The translations under genes were made by a program, and so were the position numbers. From positions 124,001 through 188,000 of the forward strand of contig NZ_BAABHW010000006.1 in assembly GCF_039542305.1 (NCBI RefSeq): a stretch of 64,000 nt of DNA. Direction: 5' to 3'. Origin of the DNA: Roseibacterium beibuensis (GTDB taxonomy: Bacteria; Pseudomonadota; Alphaproteobacteria; Rhodobacterales; Rhodobacteraceae). Positions 35,146 through 43,601 of the stretch are shown in pieces. Positions within the stretch are counted from its first letter, which is position 1. Every line of letters begins with the position of its first letter. The notes under the pieces are model-generated. The model was not told the origin of the DNA, ran no database searches, and saw only the letters and a list, made by a program, of their open reading frames with translations.

Positions 35146-36971
35146 TCATCCTCCGTCACGAACAGATCGGTTACCTCGAAGCGGGTCACGTCCACGATCC
35201 CGAGATCCGAAATGCGGAGCGACGGGATGACGACCAGCGCCAGGAGGGAATGCTGCATATAGGCATTGTTGAGCGTACAACCACAGGCGGCCATCGCCTC
35301 GACCATCGCCTGTGCCTTGGCGGCGACCTCTTCGGCGGGGCTGTCGGACATCAGGCCGGCAATCGGAAGTTCCACCAGCGCAAGTTCCTCTCCGTCCTTC
35401 CAGACGGCGACGCCACCGCCAACCTCGCCGAGGCGCATTGCCGCCTTGGCCATGCTGTCGCGGTCCGTGCCGACGACGATCATGTGGTGGCTGTCATGCG
35501 CCACGGTCGAGGCGACGGCGACGCGCCCCTGGTAGCCAAAGCCCGAAACGAACCCGTTGGTGACCTGCCCGGTGCCCCGGTGACGTTCCACCAACGCGAT
35601 CTGGCAGACGCCGCCTTCGCCCTCGACCACGCCATCGACCACCGGCAGCTCGGCGGTCAGCGCCTCGGTCGGGGCCTGGTTCTCGACCACGCCGATCACC
35701 TTGACGGTCACGGCATTGGCGCCTTCCGGGGCCTTCACCTCGAAATCGGCGGCCTTCAGCGCCTTGCCCAGATAGACCGAGTTTCGCGTATCCTCGGGCC
35801 AGTCCAGATGCGGGCAATCCACAAGGCACACCCCGCCCTCGGCGACCTTTAGCCCGCGCGCATAGACCACCTCGATCGGCAGGCTGCGCAGGTCGCTGGT
35901 GACGATCATGTCGGCGCGACGGCCCGGTGCGATCTGGCCCAATTCACGCTCCAGCCCGAAATGCGTGGCGGTGTTGATCGTGGCCATTTGCAGGGCCAGC
36001 AGCGGCTCGGCCCCGCAGTCGATGGCGTGGCGCACGCAGCGGTTCATGTGCCCGTCATGGACCAGCGTGCCCGAATGGCAATCGTCGGTGCAGAGGATCA
36101 TGTTGCGCGGGTCCAAGCCCCGCTCGGTCACGGCGGTGATCTGCGCCTCGATATCGTACCAGGCGCTGCCCAGCCGGATCATCGAGCGCATGCCCTGCCG
36201 CATCCGGGCGATGGCGTCTTCCTCGCAGGTGCCTTCGTGATCGTCGGCGGGGCCACCGGCGACATAGGCGTGAAAGGCGGGGCCAAGATCGGGGCTGGCG
36301 TAATGGCCACCAACGGTCTTGCCCGCGATTTGCGTGGCGGCGATCTCGGCCAGCATCTTGGGGTCACCCGCGACCACGCCGGGAAAATTCATCATTTCGC
36401 CCAAGCCCACGATACCGGGCCAAGTCATCGCCTCGGCCACGTCCTCGGGCGTGATCTCGAACCCGGTCGTCTCCAGCCCCGGCGCGGAGGGCGCACAAGA
36501 GGGCATCTGGGTGAAGATGTTGACCGGCTGCATCAGCGCCTCGTCATGCATCAGTTTGACCCCGCGCAGGCCGAAGACATTGGCGATCTCATGCGGGTCG
36601 GTGAACATGCTGGTCGTGCCATGCGGGATCACGGCACGGGCGAATTCCGCAGGGGTCAGCATGCCCGACTCGATATGCATATGCGCGTCGCACAGGCCGG
36701 GGACCAGGTATTTCCCTTGCAGGTCAACGACCTGCGTGTCCGGCCCGATGCAGTGGCCCGCGTCCGGGCCGACATAGGCGAAGCGGCCCTTAGCGACGGC
36801 GACCTGCCAGCCCTCCATCACCTCGCGGGTCTGGACGAGGACGACCTGCGCATTGGTCAGAACGAGATCGGCGGGTGTGCGGCCGGCGGCGACCGCGACA
36901 AGGTCGGCGGCGACGTCGGGCCAGGCGGGGAAGGGTGTTTGCGTGTCCATGTCTAAGGTTTTCAGATGCAT
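35142..36971 (-). CDS. ade: Adenine deaminase
   Basis: A 609-residue metal-dependent amidohydrolase making hypoxanthine and ammonia from adenine. Seen are the metal motif DAHMHIESG (HMH at 97-99), HGTTSMFTDPHEIANV, LCTDDCHSG and the C-terminal MQHSLLALVVIPSLRISDLG, all diagnostic of the ADE family. The first ATG (36971, with AAGGGG before it) was chosen; an ATG seven codons later is possible. It overlaps amn by four bases. Confidence 0.96.
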   Translation of the reverse strand: MHLKTLDMDTQTPFPAWPDVAADLVAVAAGRTPADLVLTNAQVVLVQTREVMEGWQVAVAKGRFAYVGPDAGHCIGPDTQVVDLQGKYLVPGLCDAHMHIESGMLTPAEFARAVIPHGTTSMFTDPHEIANVFGLRGVKLMHDEALMQPVNIFTQMPSCAPSAPGLETTGFEITPEDVAEAMTWPGIVGLGEMMNFPGVVAGDPKMLAEIAATQIAGKTVGGHYASPDLGPAFHAYVAGGPADDHEGTCEEDAIARMRQGMRSMIRLGSAWYDIEAQITAVTERGLDPRNMILCTDDCHSGTLVHDGHMNRCVRHAIDCGAEPLLALQMATINTATHFGLERELGQIAPGRRADMIVTSDLRSLPIEVVYARGLKVAEGGVCLVDCPHLDWPEDTRNSVYLGKALKAADFEVKAPEGANAVTVKVIGVVENQAPTEALTAELPVVDGVVEGEGGVCQIALVERHRGTGQVTNGFVSGFGYQGRVAVASTVAHDSHHMIVVGTDRDSMAKAAMRLGEVGGGVAVWKDGEELALVELPIAGLMSDSPAEEVAAKAQAMVEAMAACGCTLNNAYMQHSLLALVVIPSLRISDLGIVDVTRFEVTDLFVTEDE

Positions 36972-37006
36972 CGCGCCCCTTCAAGCGACGATTGCATGAC
37001 ACGGCG

Positions 37007-37711
37007 TCAGCCGGCGAGAGCCTGCGCGCGCATCTCCTCGTAAATCGGGAGGGCTTGGGCCAGTAGCGGGGCGAGCTCTGCGGGCAGTTCAGGCAGCGGC
37101 CCCTCGGCCTCGGCAAAGCCGGTGGAGGCATGGACCGCGCCGTACCAATGCCGTGCCCAGACCCCGTCATAAGGGCGCGGGCCGGGCGGCCAGTGGAGCA
37201 TGGATTCGGTGAAATCGAGGCCGATCTCAGTGCATATTTTCTGCAACATTTCCCGTGGGTTGCGGCGAATATCGGCGCTGTCCACAACGGGACCGGGCAA
37301 AGCTTGCCACAGGCGGAGTTGCTGGGGAAAGCCGATGTCTTCCAGCGTCACCCTGCCCCGCTTGGCGGCATAGGAGGCGATGACGCGGGCGGGGTGGCGG
37401 ATGAGGTGCACATTCACGCAACCCTTGGCCCAATCCAGCGGAAAGCCGGGCAGCATGTGATGGGGCATGTGCTTCATGTAAAAGTGTTTTTTGCCATCCG
37501 GGATCGGCCCGGCACAGCGCGCGGCGACCTTCTCGGGGTCGGCTTCATGGGCGGCGACGATCTCCTCCGCCAGGGGGTGATCCATGCCGGTCGCGGCGAG
37601 GTAGGGGGCGTAGAACGGCTCGTCCCAGGCGGCGCAATCACCCCGCGCGGCGAAGCTGTACATCATGGCCGTCGAGAGGTTTCGCGGCCCCGACCACATC
37701 GCGATTTTCAT
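37007..37711 (-). CDS. Sulfotransferase-like P-loop protein paired with aminotransferase
   Basis: A 234-residue protein that opens MKIAMWSGPRNLSTAMMYSF, with the phosphosulfate-type loop WSGPRNLST, and has HLIRHPARVIASYA, matching the 3'-phosphate-binding element of sulfotransferases. The rest is less conserved. No acceptor is known. It lies 53 bases downstream of a class IV aminotransferase in the same direction; such pairs recur in alphaproteobacteria to my knowledge. Its ribosome site AGGA falls in an 11-bp tandem repeat that carries two copies of the motif. Confidence 0.75.
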   Translation of the reverse strand: MKIAMWSGPRNLSTAMMYSFAARGDCAAWDEPFYAPYLAATGMDHPLAEEIVAAHEADPEKVAARCAGPIPDGKKHFYMKHMPHHMLPGFPLDWAKGCVNVHLIRHPARVIASYAAKRGRVTLEDIGFPQQLRLWQALPGPVVDSADIRRNPREMLQKICTEIGLDFTESMLHWPPGPRPYDGVWARHWYGAVHASTGFAEAEGPLPELPAELAPLLAQALPIYEEMRAQALAG

Positions 37712-37717
37712 GAGTCA

Positions 37718-37750
37718 CATCCTGTACACATCCTGTACACACCCCGTGCA
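37718..37750. repeat. Short 11-bp tandem repeat before the sulfotransferase gene
   Basis: Two exact copies of CATCCTGTACA (37718-37728, 37729-37739) and a third, degenerate copy (CACCCCGTGCA, 37740-37750). On the minus strand this yields two AGGATG ribosome-site-like motifs spaced 11 bases apart before the start codon at 37711. It is far too short and irregular for a CRISPR array. Confidence 0.8.
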
Positions 37751-37764
37751 TACACGCCGGCCGC

Positions 37765-38658
37765 TCAGGACCGGTCGACCAGTTCCTTGTAGAGCGTCCG
37801 AATCCGCCTCGTCATCGACCCCGGTTGCCCATCCCCGATGACACGCCCGTCGATCTCGCCCACCGGGGTCTGTGCCCCGAAGGTGCCGGTCAGGAACGCC
37901 TCGTCCGCGCCGTAGGTGTCGACCAGCGAATAGTTCCGCTCGAAGACGGGGATGCCGTCGGCGCGGCACACGTCGATGACCTTCTGCCGCGTGATCCCGT
38001 TCATGCAGTAATCGCCCGTGCTGGTCCAAACCTCGCCCTTGCGGACGATGAAGAAATTGCAGGCGTTGGTGGTATTCACGAAGCCATGCACATCCAGCAT
38101 CAACGCCTCGTCCGCGCCGGCCTTTTCGGCGGCGATGCAGGCGAGGATGCAGTTCAGCTTGGAATGGGAGTTGAGCTTGGGGTCCTGCGTCATCGGCAAC
38201 CCGCGTTGGTGCGGGACGGTGGCAAGGCGAATGGGGCGCGGGATGGAGGGTTTGGAGTGCTCCATGATGATGACAACGGTCGGCCCTGAAACCGATAGCG
38301 CCGGGTGCTGGAAGGGGCGCATCTTGACCCCGCGCGTGACCATCAGGCGGGCATGGGCGTCGGTCGTCATGCCGTTCGCTGCGCGGGTGTCCTCCAGCGC
38401 GGCGATCACGCCGGCGCGGTCGAGACCGATATCGAGGTCGATGGCCAGCGCCGCCTCGAACAGCCGGTCGAGGTGATCGTCGAGAAAGGCCCATTTGCCG
38501 TCATAGAGGCGCAGCCCCTCCCACACGCCATCGCCCAGCATGAACCCGCTGTCATAGACGCTGACCATGGCCTCGGGCCGGGGCTTGAGCGCGCCGTTCA
38601 CCCAGATCAGGATGTTCTCGTTGCGCGCGTCCTCTTCGGACTGGTGCGTGCTGACCAT
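37765..38658 (-). CDS. Class IV (branched-chain/D-amino acid type) aminotransferase
   Basis: A 297-residue PLP-dependent aminotransferase. Fold-type IV features are SVYDSGFMLGDGVWEGLRLY near residue 33, the PLP lysine region QDPKLNSHSKLN (Lys161 or Lys167) and GFVNTTNACNFFIVRKGEVW. It differs from classic IlvE in length and in the missing RPR-type loop, so its substrate may not be a branched-chain amino acid. It lies upstream of the sulfotransferase-like gene, on the same strand, and the two are likely functionally linked. Confidence 0.88.
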   Translation of the reverse strand: MVSTHQSEEDARNENILIWVNGALKPRPEAMVSVYDSGFMLGDGVWEGLRLYDGKWAFLDDHLDRLFEAALAIDLDIGLDRAGVIAALEDTRAANGMTTDAHARLMVTRGVKMRPFQHPALSVSGPTVVIIMEHSKPSIPRPIRLATVPHQRGLPMTQDPKLNSHSKLNCILACIAAEKAGADEALMLDVHGFVNTTNACNFFIVRKGEVWTSTGDYCMNGITRQKVIDVCRADGIPVFERNYSLVDTYGADEAFLTGTFGAQTPVGEIDGRVIGDGQPGSMTRRIRTLYKELVDRS

Positions 38659-38767
38659 TCTCGCCCTTTCCTGTCACCGCCGTTCACCGCCGCGTGACCT
38701 CACACCCCTGTGCCTTGCATTTCAAGGGGCCACGTCCGACCGTGGCGGCACCGAAAGGAGATTGACC

Positions 38768-39436
38768 ATGCCCCGCGCCCCGATCCGCGACACGCTGAAA
38801 CCCGTCACGCTTGGATTGGCCATGCTGGCCGCACTGGCCATCCAGACCGGTCGCGCCCATGCCGAGGATATCCGGACCGCCGTGGTGGCCGGTGGGTGTT
38901 TCTGGTGTGTCGAAGCCGATTTCGAACGCGTCGAGGGCGTGCAGGAGGTCGTCTCGGGCTTTGCCGGGGGCACGGTCGAGAACCCCAGCTACCGGCAGGT
39001 GGTGAATGGCGGCACCGGGCATCTGGAGGTGGTCGCGATCACCTATGACGCCGATGTGCTGGCTTACGAACAACTGCTGCACCTGTTCCTGCGCTCCATC
39101 GATCCGCTGGATGAGGGCGGGCAGTTCTGCGACCGGGGCTTTAGCTATACCACCGCGATTTTCGTGAACGGGCCCGAGGAACGCGCCATTGCCGAGACCG
39201 CGATCGCCCAGGCCGAGGCGGACCTGGGCGCTGCTGTCGTGACGCCGGTGCGCGATGCCGCGCCCTTCTACCCGGCCGAGGAATATCACCAGGACTATTA
39301 CCGCAGCGACGAGTTGATCCTGACACGCTTCGGCCCGCGCCGGAAATCGGTGGCCTACGGGCTGTACCGCGACGCGTGCGGACGCGACGACCGGGTCGAG
39401 GCGATCTGGGGCGCGGACGCGCCGTTCCTGTACTGA
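38768..39436 (+). CDS. msrA: Exported peptide methionine sulfoxide reductase MsrA
   Basis: A 222-residue enzyme that reduces methionine-S-sulfoxide in proteins. The catalytic cysteine is Cys44 in GGCFWCVEADFE; GQFCDRGFSY and EEYHQDYY are also present. Residues 1-32 form a hydrophobic signal peptide ending AHA, so the protein is probably periplasmic, unlike the cytoplasmic MsrA of many bacteria. A C-terminal cysteine (RDACGRDD) may resolve the disulfide. AAAGGAG precedes the ATG at 38768. Periplasmic MsrA needs reductant from outside the cytoplasm; the ccdA/thioredoxin pair 6.5 kb away is a possible source. Confidence 0.95.
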   Translation: MPRAPIRDTLKPVTLGLAMLAALAIQTGRAHAEDIRTAVVAGGCFWCVEADFERVEGVQEVVSGFAGGTVENPSYRQVVNGGTGHLEVVAITYDADVLAYEQLLHLFLRSIDPLDEGGQFCDRGFSYTTAIFVNGPEERAIAETAIAQAEADLGAAVVTPVRDAAPFYPAEEYHQDYYRSDELILTRFGPRRKSVAYGLYRDACGRDDRVEAIWGADAPFLY

Positions 39437-39579
39437 GGCACCGGGGGTCCCGGCGAGCCTCCGCCGCGCGGCGCGCGGCAGCCGATCTTCTGGCTTGACC
39501 TCCCGTGGCTTGTGGTCCCATGCGTAGCACGGGCCGCTCGACGGCCCGGCCTTTGCTGCTGCCCCGGAGGAATGATCAG

Positions 39580-40257
39580 GTGATCGTCTGCCACGAACTG
39601 GATCTGGTATTCATCAAGACGAAGAAGGTTGGCGGGACGTCGTTCGAGATCGCGCTCTCCAGGTATTGCGGGCCGGATTGCATCATTACGCCAATCTCCA
39701 AGGTGGATGAGCAGACCCGGTCAGCCCTGAAGTTTCGCGGACCGCAGAATTACAAGCACAAGGGCTTTCGTCGGCTTCTGTCCCCGAACGGCAAGGTGTT
39801 CACGAAGCACATGCCCGCCGCCGAGGCGCGCTCCAAGTTGCCGCCCGAGATCCGGGACGGATACCGCTGGATCACGATTGTGCGCAGCCCCTATGACCGT
39901 GCCGTGTCGCGGTATTTCTGGGCCAAGACGTGCAACCGGGACGAGGGGCTCGATTTCGAAGCGTTCTATCAACGCTTTCCCGAGCGGCTGACGGAAAACC
40001 TGCGCATCGCGCCCCTGCACGGGGAGGACAAGCTCGACGTCTACCTGCGCTACGAGCACCTGCAGGACGATCTGGAGGCCGCGGGCCTGGGCTTTGTCGG
40101 GGACACGCAGAAGAACATCCGGGCGAAGTCGGGCCATCGCCCAAAATCGGGCGGAACCGCGCAAGAGATCTTCGCGGCCTATCCCGGGGCCGTCCGTCAG
40201 ATCCAGGATCTATGCCGCGAAGAAATCGAGATGTTTGGCTACGAGGCGCCGGTCTGA
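39580..40257 (+). CDS. Sulfotransferase family 2-like protein
   Basis: A 225-residue protein with a GTG start at 39580 and GGAGGA eight bases before it. The N-terminal loop FIKTKKVGGTSFE fits the 5'-phosphosulfate-binding loop of sulfotransferases, and ITIVRSPYDRAVSRYFW matches the 3'-phosphate element. Family members of this type modify cell-surface glycans. There is no signal peptide, so it works in the cytoplasm on precursors or is membrane-associated. The acceptor is unknown; the two glycosyltransferase genes near 16 kb are not adjacent. Confidence 0.8.
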   Translation: MIVCHELDLVFIKTKKVGGTSFEIALSRYCGPDCIITPISKVDEQTRSALKFRGPQNYKHKGFRRLLSPNGKVFTKHMPAAEARSKLPPEIRDGYRWITIVRSPYDRAVSRYFWAKTCNRDEGLDFEAFYQRFPERLTENLRIAPLHGEDKLDVYLRYEHLQDDLEAAGLGFVGDTQKNIRAKSGHRPKSGGTAQEIFAAYPGAVRQIQDLCREEIEMFGYEAPV

Positions 40258-40276
40258 CGCGCCCCGCGGGACTTGG

Positions 40277-40564
40277 TCAGAGGAAGAACGCCACGTTGTT
40301 GCGCAGGATGATCTCGACCACGTAGAGGCCGATGATCACGACCAGCGGCGCAAGGTCGAGGCCGCCCATCGGCGGCAGCGCGCGGCGGAGCGGGCCGTAG
40401 ACCGGTTCGAGCAGGCGGTTCAGACCGTCCCAGATCTGCGCCACGATGGGCTGGCGCATGTTCAGCACGCCGAAGCTGATCAGCCAGCTGAGGATCACAT
40501 GGGCGATGACGATGAAGAACGCCACGTCGATCAGCAGCATCAGGATCTGGAAAAGCGAGGTCAT
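40277..40564 (-). CDS. YggT-family membrane protein
   Basis: A 95-residue protein with two hydrophobic segments (about 5-27 and 70-90) around NMRQPIVAQIWDGLNRLLEP, the YggT signature region. Members are found near cell-division or osmotic-stress genes; the function is not settled. ATG at 40564 has AAAGG upstream. It is convergent with the sulfotransferase gene and divergent from a thioesterase gene. Longer frames that extend upstream are shadows. Confidence 0.92.
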   Translation of the reverse strand: MTSLFQILMLLIDVAFFIVIAHVILSWLISFGVLNMRQPIVAQIWDGLNRLLEPVYGPLRRALPPMGGLDLAPLVVIIGLYVVEIILRNNVAFFL

Positions 40565-40692
40565 CTGCGGGCCTTTGATAGCATCGGGACTGCACGGCAA
40601 ATAGGCACAAGCGCGGCGCGGTGCAAGCCGGGGCGGAGTGACGCAACGACGCCTCTTGCAGCCCGGCGCGCGGCGGGCTTTGGCTGCGGACC

Positions 40693-41223
40693 ATGTATCC
40701 TTTTGCCCGTCTCTTCGCCCTGACCCTCGCCGAAAAGCGCAAACCGCGCCTTGGCATCCTCGACACGCATCACCTCGGGCTGACCTGCCTGCCCTGGGAT
40801 ATCGACGGGTTCTTCGAGATGAACAACGGGCGCATCCTGACGCTCTATGACCTCGGGCGGTTCGGCCTGTCGATCCGAACGGGGCTGTGGGACACGCTGA
40901 AGCGGGAACGCTGGGGCCTGGTGGTGGCGGGCAGTTCGGTGCGCTACCGCGCCCGTATCCGGCCCCTGCAACGGTTCGATCTGCGCACGCGCCTGTTGGG
41001 CTGGGACGACAAGTTCTTCTACATCGAACAGGCGATGGTGCGCGGCGAGACCGTCTGCAACCACGCGCTCTTGCGCACCGGCGTGACCGAAAAGGGGCGG
41101 TTGACCAATCCGCTGCGCGTCGCCGATGCGCTGGGGATCGACCGGGCGTCTCCTGCGCTGCCGGACTGGGTGCTGAACTGGGCCGAGGCGGATCGGACAC
41201 GCCCCTGGCCGCCTGAGATCTGA
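40693..41223 (+). CDS. Acyl-CoA thioesterase-like protein (hotdog fold)
   Basis: A 176-residue protein with a 4HBT-like hotdog domain: DIDGFFEMNNGRILTLYDLG at residues 36-55 has the N-N-x-x-Y-L/D style of the catalytic helix, and SSVRYRARIRPLQRFDLRT continues the sheet. It resembles the THEM6/FadM group of thioesterases acting on acyl-CoA. Its substrate is unknown. It stands alone, divergent from yggT. Confidence 0.83.
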   Translation: MYPFARLFALTLAEKRKPRLGILDTHHLGLTCLPWDIDGFFEMNNGRILTLYDLGRFGLSIRTGLWDTLKRERWGLVVAGSSVRYRARIRPLQRFDLRTRLLGWDDKFFYIEQAMVRGETVCNHALLRTGVTEKGRLTNPLRVADALGIDRASPALPDWVLNWAEADRTRPWPPEI

Positions 41224-41274
41224 GACCCGGCATTTTCGTTTACAAACCGCGCGCTTGGGCGGATTGTCACGCGC

Positions 41275-42675
41275 ATGAAAACTCTGACGTCACCCAAACC
41301 GCTCCCCCCCCTCGACAGGCTTGACCCCGAGGGCAAGCGCCGCATCTGGGGATGGTGGGCGTTCGACTGGGCGAGCCAGCCTTATAACACGCTGCTGCTG
41401 ACCTTCATCTTCGGGCCCTACATCAACGACCTGCTGGGCGACGGCACGGCGGCGCAGACGGCCTGGGGATACGGCGTGGGCGCGGCGGGACTGGCCATCG
41501 CGCTGATGGCGCCGTTCCTTGGCGCGATCGCGGACCTGGCGGGGCGTCGGATGCCGTTCATCTGGCTGTTCTCGGGCTTTTACATCGCGGGAGCCTGGGG
41601 CCTGTGGTGGGCCGCACCGGGCGATTTCAACCTGTTCCTGATCCTGTTCAGTTTCGCCATCGGCCTGATCGGGATGGAGTTCGCGACGATCTTCACCAAC
41701 GCGCTGCTGCCGACGCTGGGGCGGCGGAAAGACCTTGGGCGCATTTCAGGCTCGGGATGGGCCTTCGGGTATCTCGGCGGCTTCGTGGCGCTGGTGGCGA
41801 TGCTGCTGCTCTTCGCGGAGAACGCGGAAACGGGAAAAACGCTGATCGGGCTGGACCCGCTGTTCGGGCTCGATCCCGCAGAGCGCGAGGGCACCCGCGC
41901 CGTCGGGCCGGGCACGGCGCTGTGGTACGCGGCCTTCATGATCCCGTTTTTCCTGTGGGTGCGCGACCCGCGCCCCGCAGACGCCATTCCGGTGCGCGAG
42001 GCGGTGGCCAGCGCATGGCCCGAATTGCGGCGCACCCTGCGGTCCCTGCCCCGGCAGCGCAGCATGTTCGCCTATCTCGCCTCTTCGATGTTCTACCGCG
42101 ACGCGCTGAACGGGATGTATGTCTTTGGCGGGATCTATGCTGCGGGCGTCCTGGGCTGGTCGGTTGTCGATGTGGGGGTCTTCGGCATCCTGGCCGTTCT
42201 GACCGGCGCGCTGTTCGCGTGGCTGGGCGGCAAGGCCGACAGCGCGCTTGGGCCCAAGCCGGTGATCCTGACCAATGTCCTTTTGCTGACGCTTGTGGCG
42301 CTTGGCGTCGTCTTCATCGCGCGCGACAGCGTCTTCGGCATCCCGGTGGCCGAGGACTCGAGCCTGCCCGATATCGCCTTCTACGCGCTTGGCGCGCTGA
42401 TCGGCGCGGGGGGTGGCGCGCTGCAATCCTCGTCGCGCACGATGATGGTGCGCCAGGCCCATCCAGACCGCATGACCGAGGCGTTCGGGCTCTATGCGCT
42501 GGCGGGCAAGGCCACCTCCTTCATCGCGCCGCTCTCCATCGGAATTGTCACACAAGCGACGGGAAGTCAGCAGATGGGGGTGACGCCGCTGGTTGTCTTG
42601 TTCATGATCGGGTTGATCCTGCTTTTCTTCGTCGATGCCGAAGGCCGGCACGACGGCACCCCGCCCAGGGAGTGA
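41275..42675 (+). CDS. MFS transporter, UMF1 (Atg22-like) family
   Basis: A 466-residue membrane protein with about twelve helices. The N-terminal FDWASQPYNTLLLTFIFGPY is characteristic of the UMF1 group, related to fungal Atg22 amino acid exporters. ASSMFYRDALNGMYVFGGIY and LQSSSRTMMVRQAHPDRMTE are also typical. The substrate is unknown. It is followed four bases later by mepA. Confidence 0.9.
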   Translation: MKTLTSPKPLPPLDRLDPEGKRRIWGWWAFDWASQPYNTLLLTFIFGPYINDLLGDGTAAQTAWGYGVGAAGLAIALMAPFLGAIADLAGRRMPFIWLFSGFYIAGAWGLWWAAPGDFNLFLILFSFAIGLIGMEFATIFTNALLPTLGRRKDLGRISGSGWAFGYLGGFVALVAMLLLFAENAETGKTLIGLDPLFGLDPAEREGTRAVGPGTALWYAAFMIPFFLWVRDPRPADAIPVREAVASAWPELRRTLRSLPRQRSMFAYLASSMFYRDALNGMYVFGGIYAAGVLGWSVVDVGVFGILAVLTGALFAWLGGKADSALGPKPVILTNVLLLTLVALGVVFIARDSVFGIPVAEDSSLPDIAFYALGALIGAGGGALQSSSRTMMVRQAHPDRMTEAFGLYALAGKATSFIAPLSIGIVTQATGSQQMGVTPLVVLFMIGLILLFFVDAEGRHDGTPPRE

Positions 42676-42679
42676 CACG

Positions 42680-43600
42680 ATGCTGACCCGTCACCTTGCC
42701 CTCGCCGCGCTGAGCCTTGCCCTGGCCGCCTGCGTCGGCGGCGGTGCCCCACGGCTCGATGCCACGCAATCGGCGATGCAGGCGCGCCATCTTTTCGGGT
42801 CCGAGGCCGTCGCGTCCGGCGGTCGGCCCGAGGTGATCGGCTTCTACTCCAACGGCTGTGTCGCGGGGGCGCAGGAACTGCCCGAGACCGGCCCGACATG
42901 GCAGGCCATGCGGATGAGCCGGAACCGCAACTGGGCGCATCCCGAAACCATAGATTTCGTGCAGGACCTGAGCCGCGAGGTCGCCCGCACCACCAGTTGG
43001 AACGGCCTTTATATCGGCGACATGAGCCAACCGCGCGGCGGCCCGATGCTGACCGGCCATGTCAGCCACCAGTCGGGCCTCGATGTCGATATCTGGATGC
43101 TGCCCGCGCGCGACCTGACCTTGTCGCGGCAGGACCGCGAGAACCTGTCTTCGATCTCGGTCCGCTCTCAGCGGGGGGCCTGGATCAACGAGAACTGGAC
43201 GGCCGAGCACGCCACGGTTCTGCGCGCCGCCGCAACCGATCCGCGCGTCGCGCGGATTTTCGTCACCACGGGCGTGAAGGTCTGGCTGTGCCGCAACACG
43301 CCCGAAGGCGACCGCGACTGGCTGAGCCGCATTCGTCCGGCGACGGGACATCACTACCATTTCCATGTGCGGCTGACTTGCCCCGCCGGGTCGCGAAACT
43401 GCGAAGAGCAGGAGCCGGTGCCCGCTGGCGATGGCTGCGCCGCCGCCGAGGCCCGCGCGGCCCGCATCCTGAACCCCGCCCCGCCGAGCAGCGAACCGCC
43501 CGCGCCGACTGGCCCCGCAGCCCCGCAACCGCCGCGCGGCAACGGCGTGACCCTGTCGCAGGTTCCGGGCCAATGCCTGTCATTGCTCAGCAGCCTGTGA
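42680..43600 (+). CDS. mepA: Penicillin-insensitive murein endopeptidase, lipoprotein-like
   Basis: A 306-residue zinc peptidase cutting D-Ala-meso-DAP cross-links in peptidoglycan. The start MLTRHLALAALSLALAACVG has a lipobox (LAAC), so it is probably a lipoprotein. Zinc ligands are in GHVSHQSGLDVDIWM and HHYHFHVRL, typical of M74/MepA. A proline- and alanine-rich tail follows the catalytic part. ATG at 42680 has AGGGAG nearby and overlaps nothing; the next gene starts two bases after its stop. Confidence 0.94.
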   Translation: MLTRHLALAALSLALAACVGGGAPRLDATQSAMQARHLFGSEAVASGGRPEVIGFYSNGCVAGAQELPETGPTWQAMRMSRNRNWAHPETIDFVQDLSREVARTTSWNGLYIGDMSQPRGGPMLTGHVSHQSGLDVDIWMLPARDLTLSRQDRENLSSISVRSQRGAWINENWTAEHATVLRAAATDPRVARIFVTTGVKVWLCRNTPEGDRDWLSRIRPATGHHYHFHVRLTCPAGSRNCEEQEPVPAGDGCAAAEARAARILNPAPPSSEPPAPTGPAAPQPPRGNGVTLSQVPGQCLSLLSSL

Positions 43601-43601
43601 G

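Noticed and set aside
37718..37750. Possible CRISPR array
   Set aside because: Only two exact 11-bp units with no spacers; it is a tandem repeat.
40277..41233. Extended YggT protein of 318 residues
   Set aside because: Codons before 40564 are antisense to the thioesterase gene; a good ATG with ribosome site exists at 40564.
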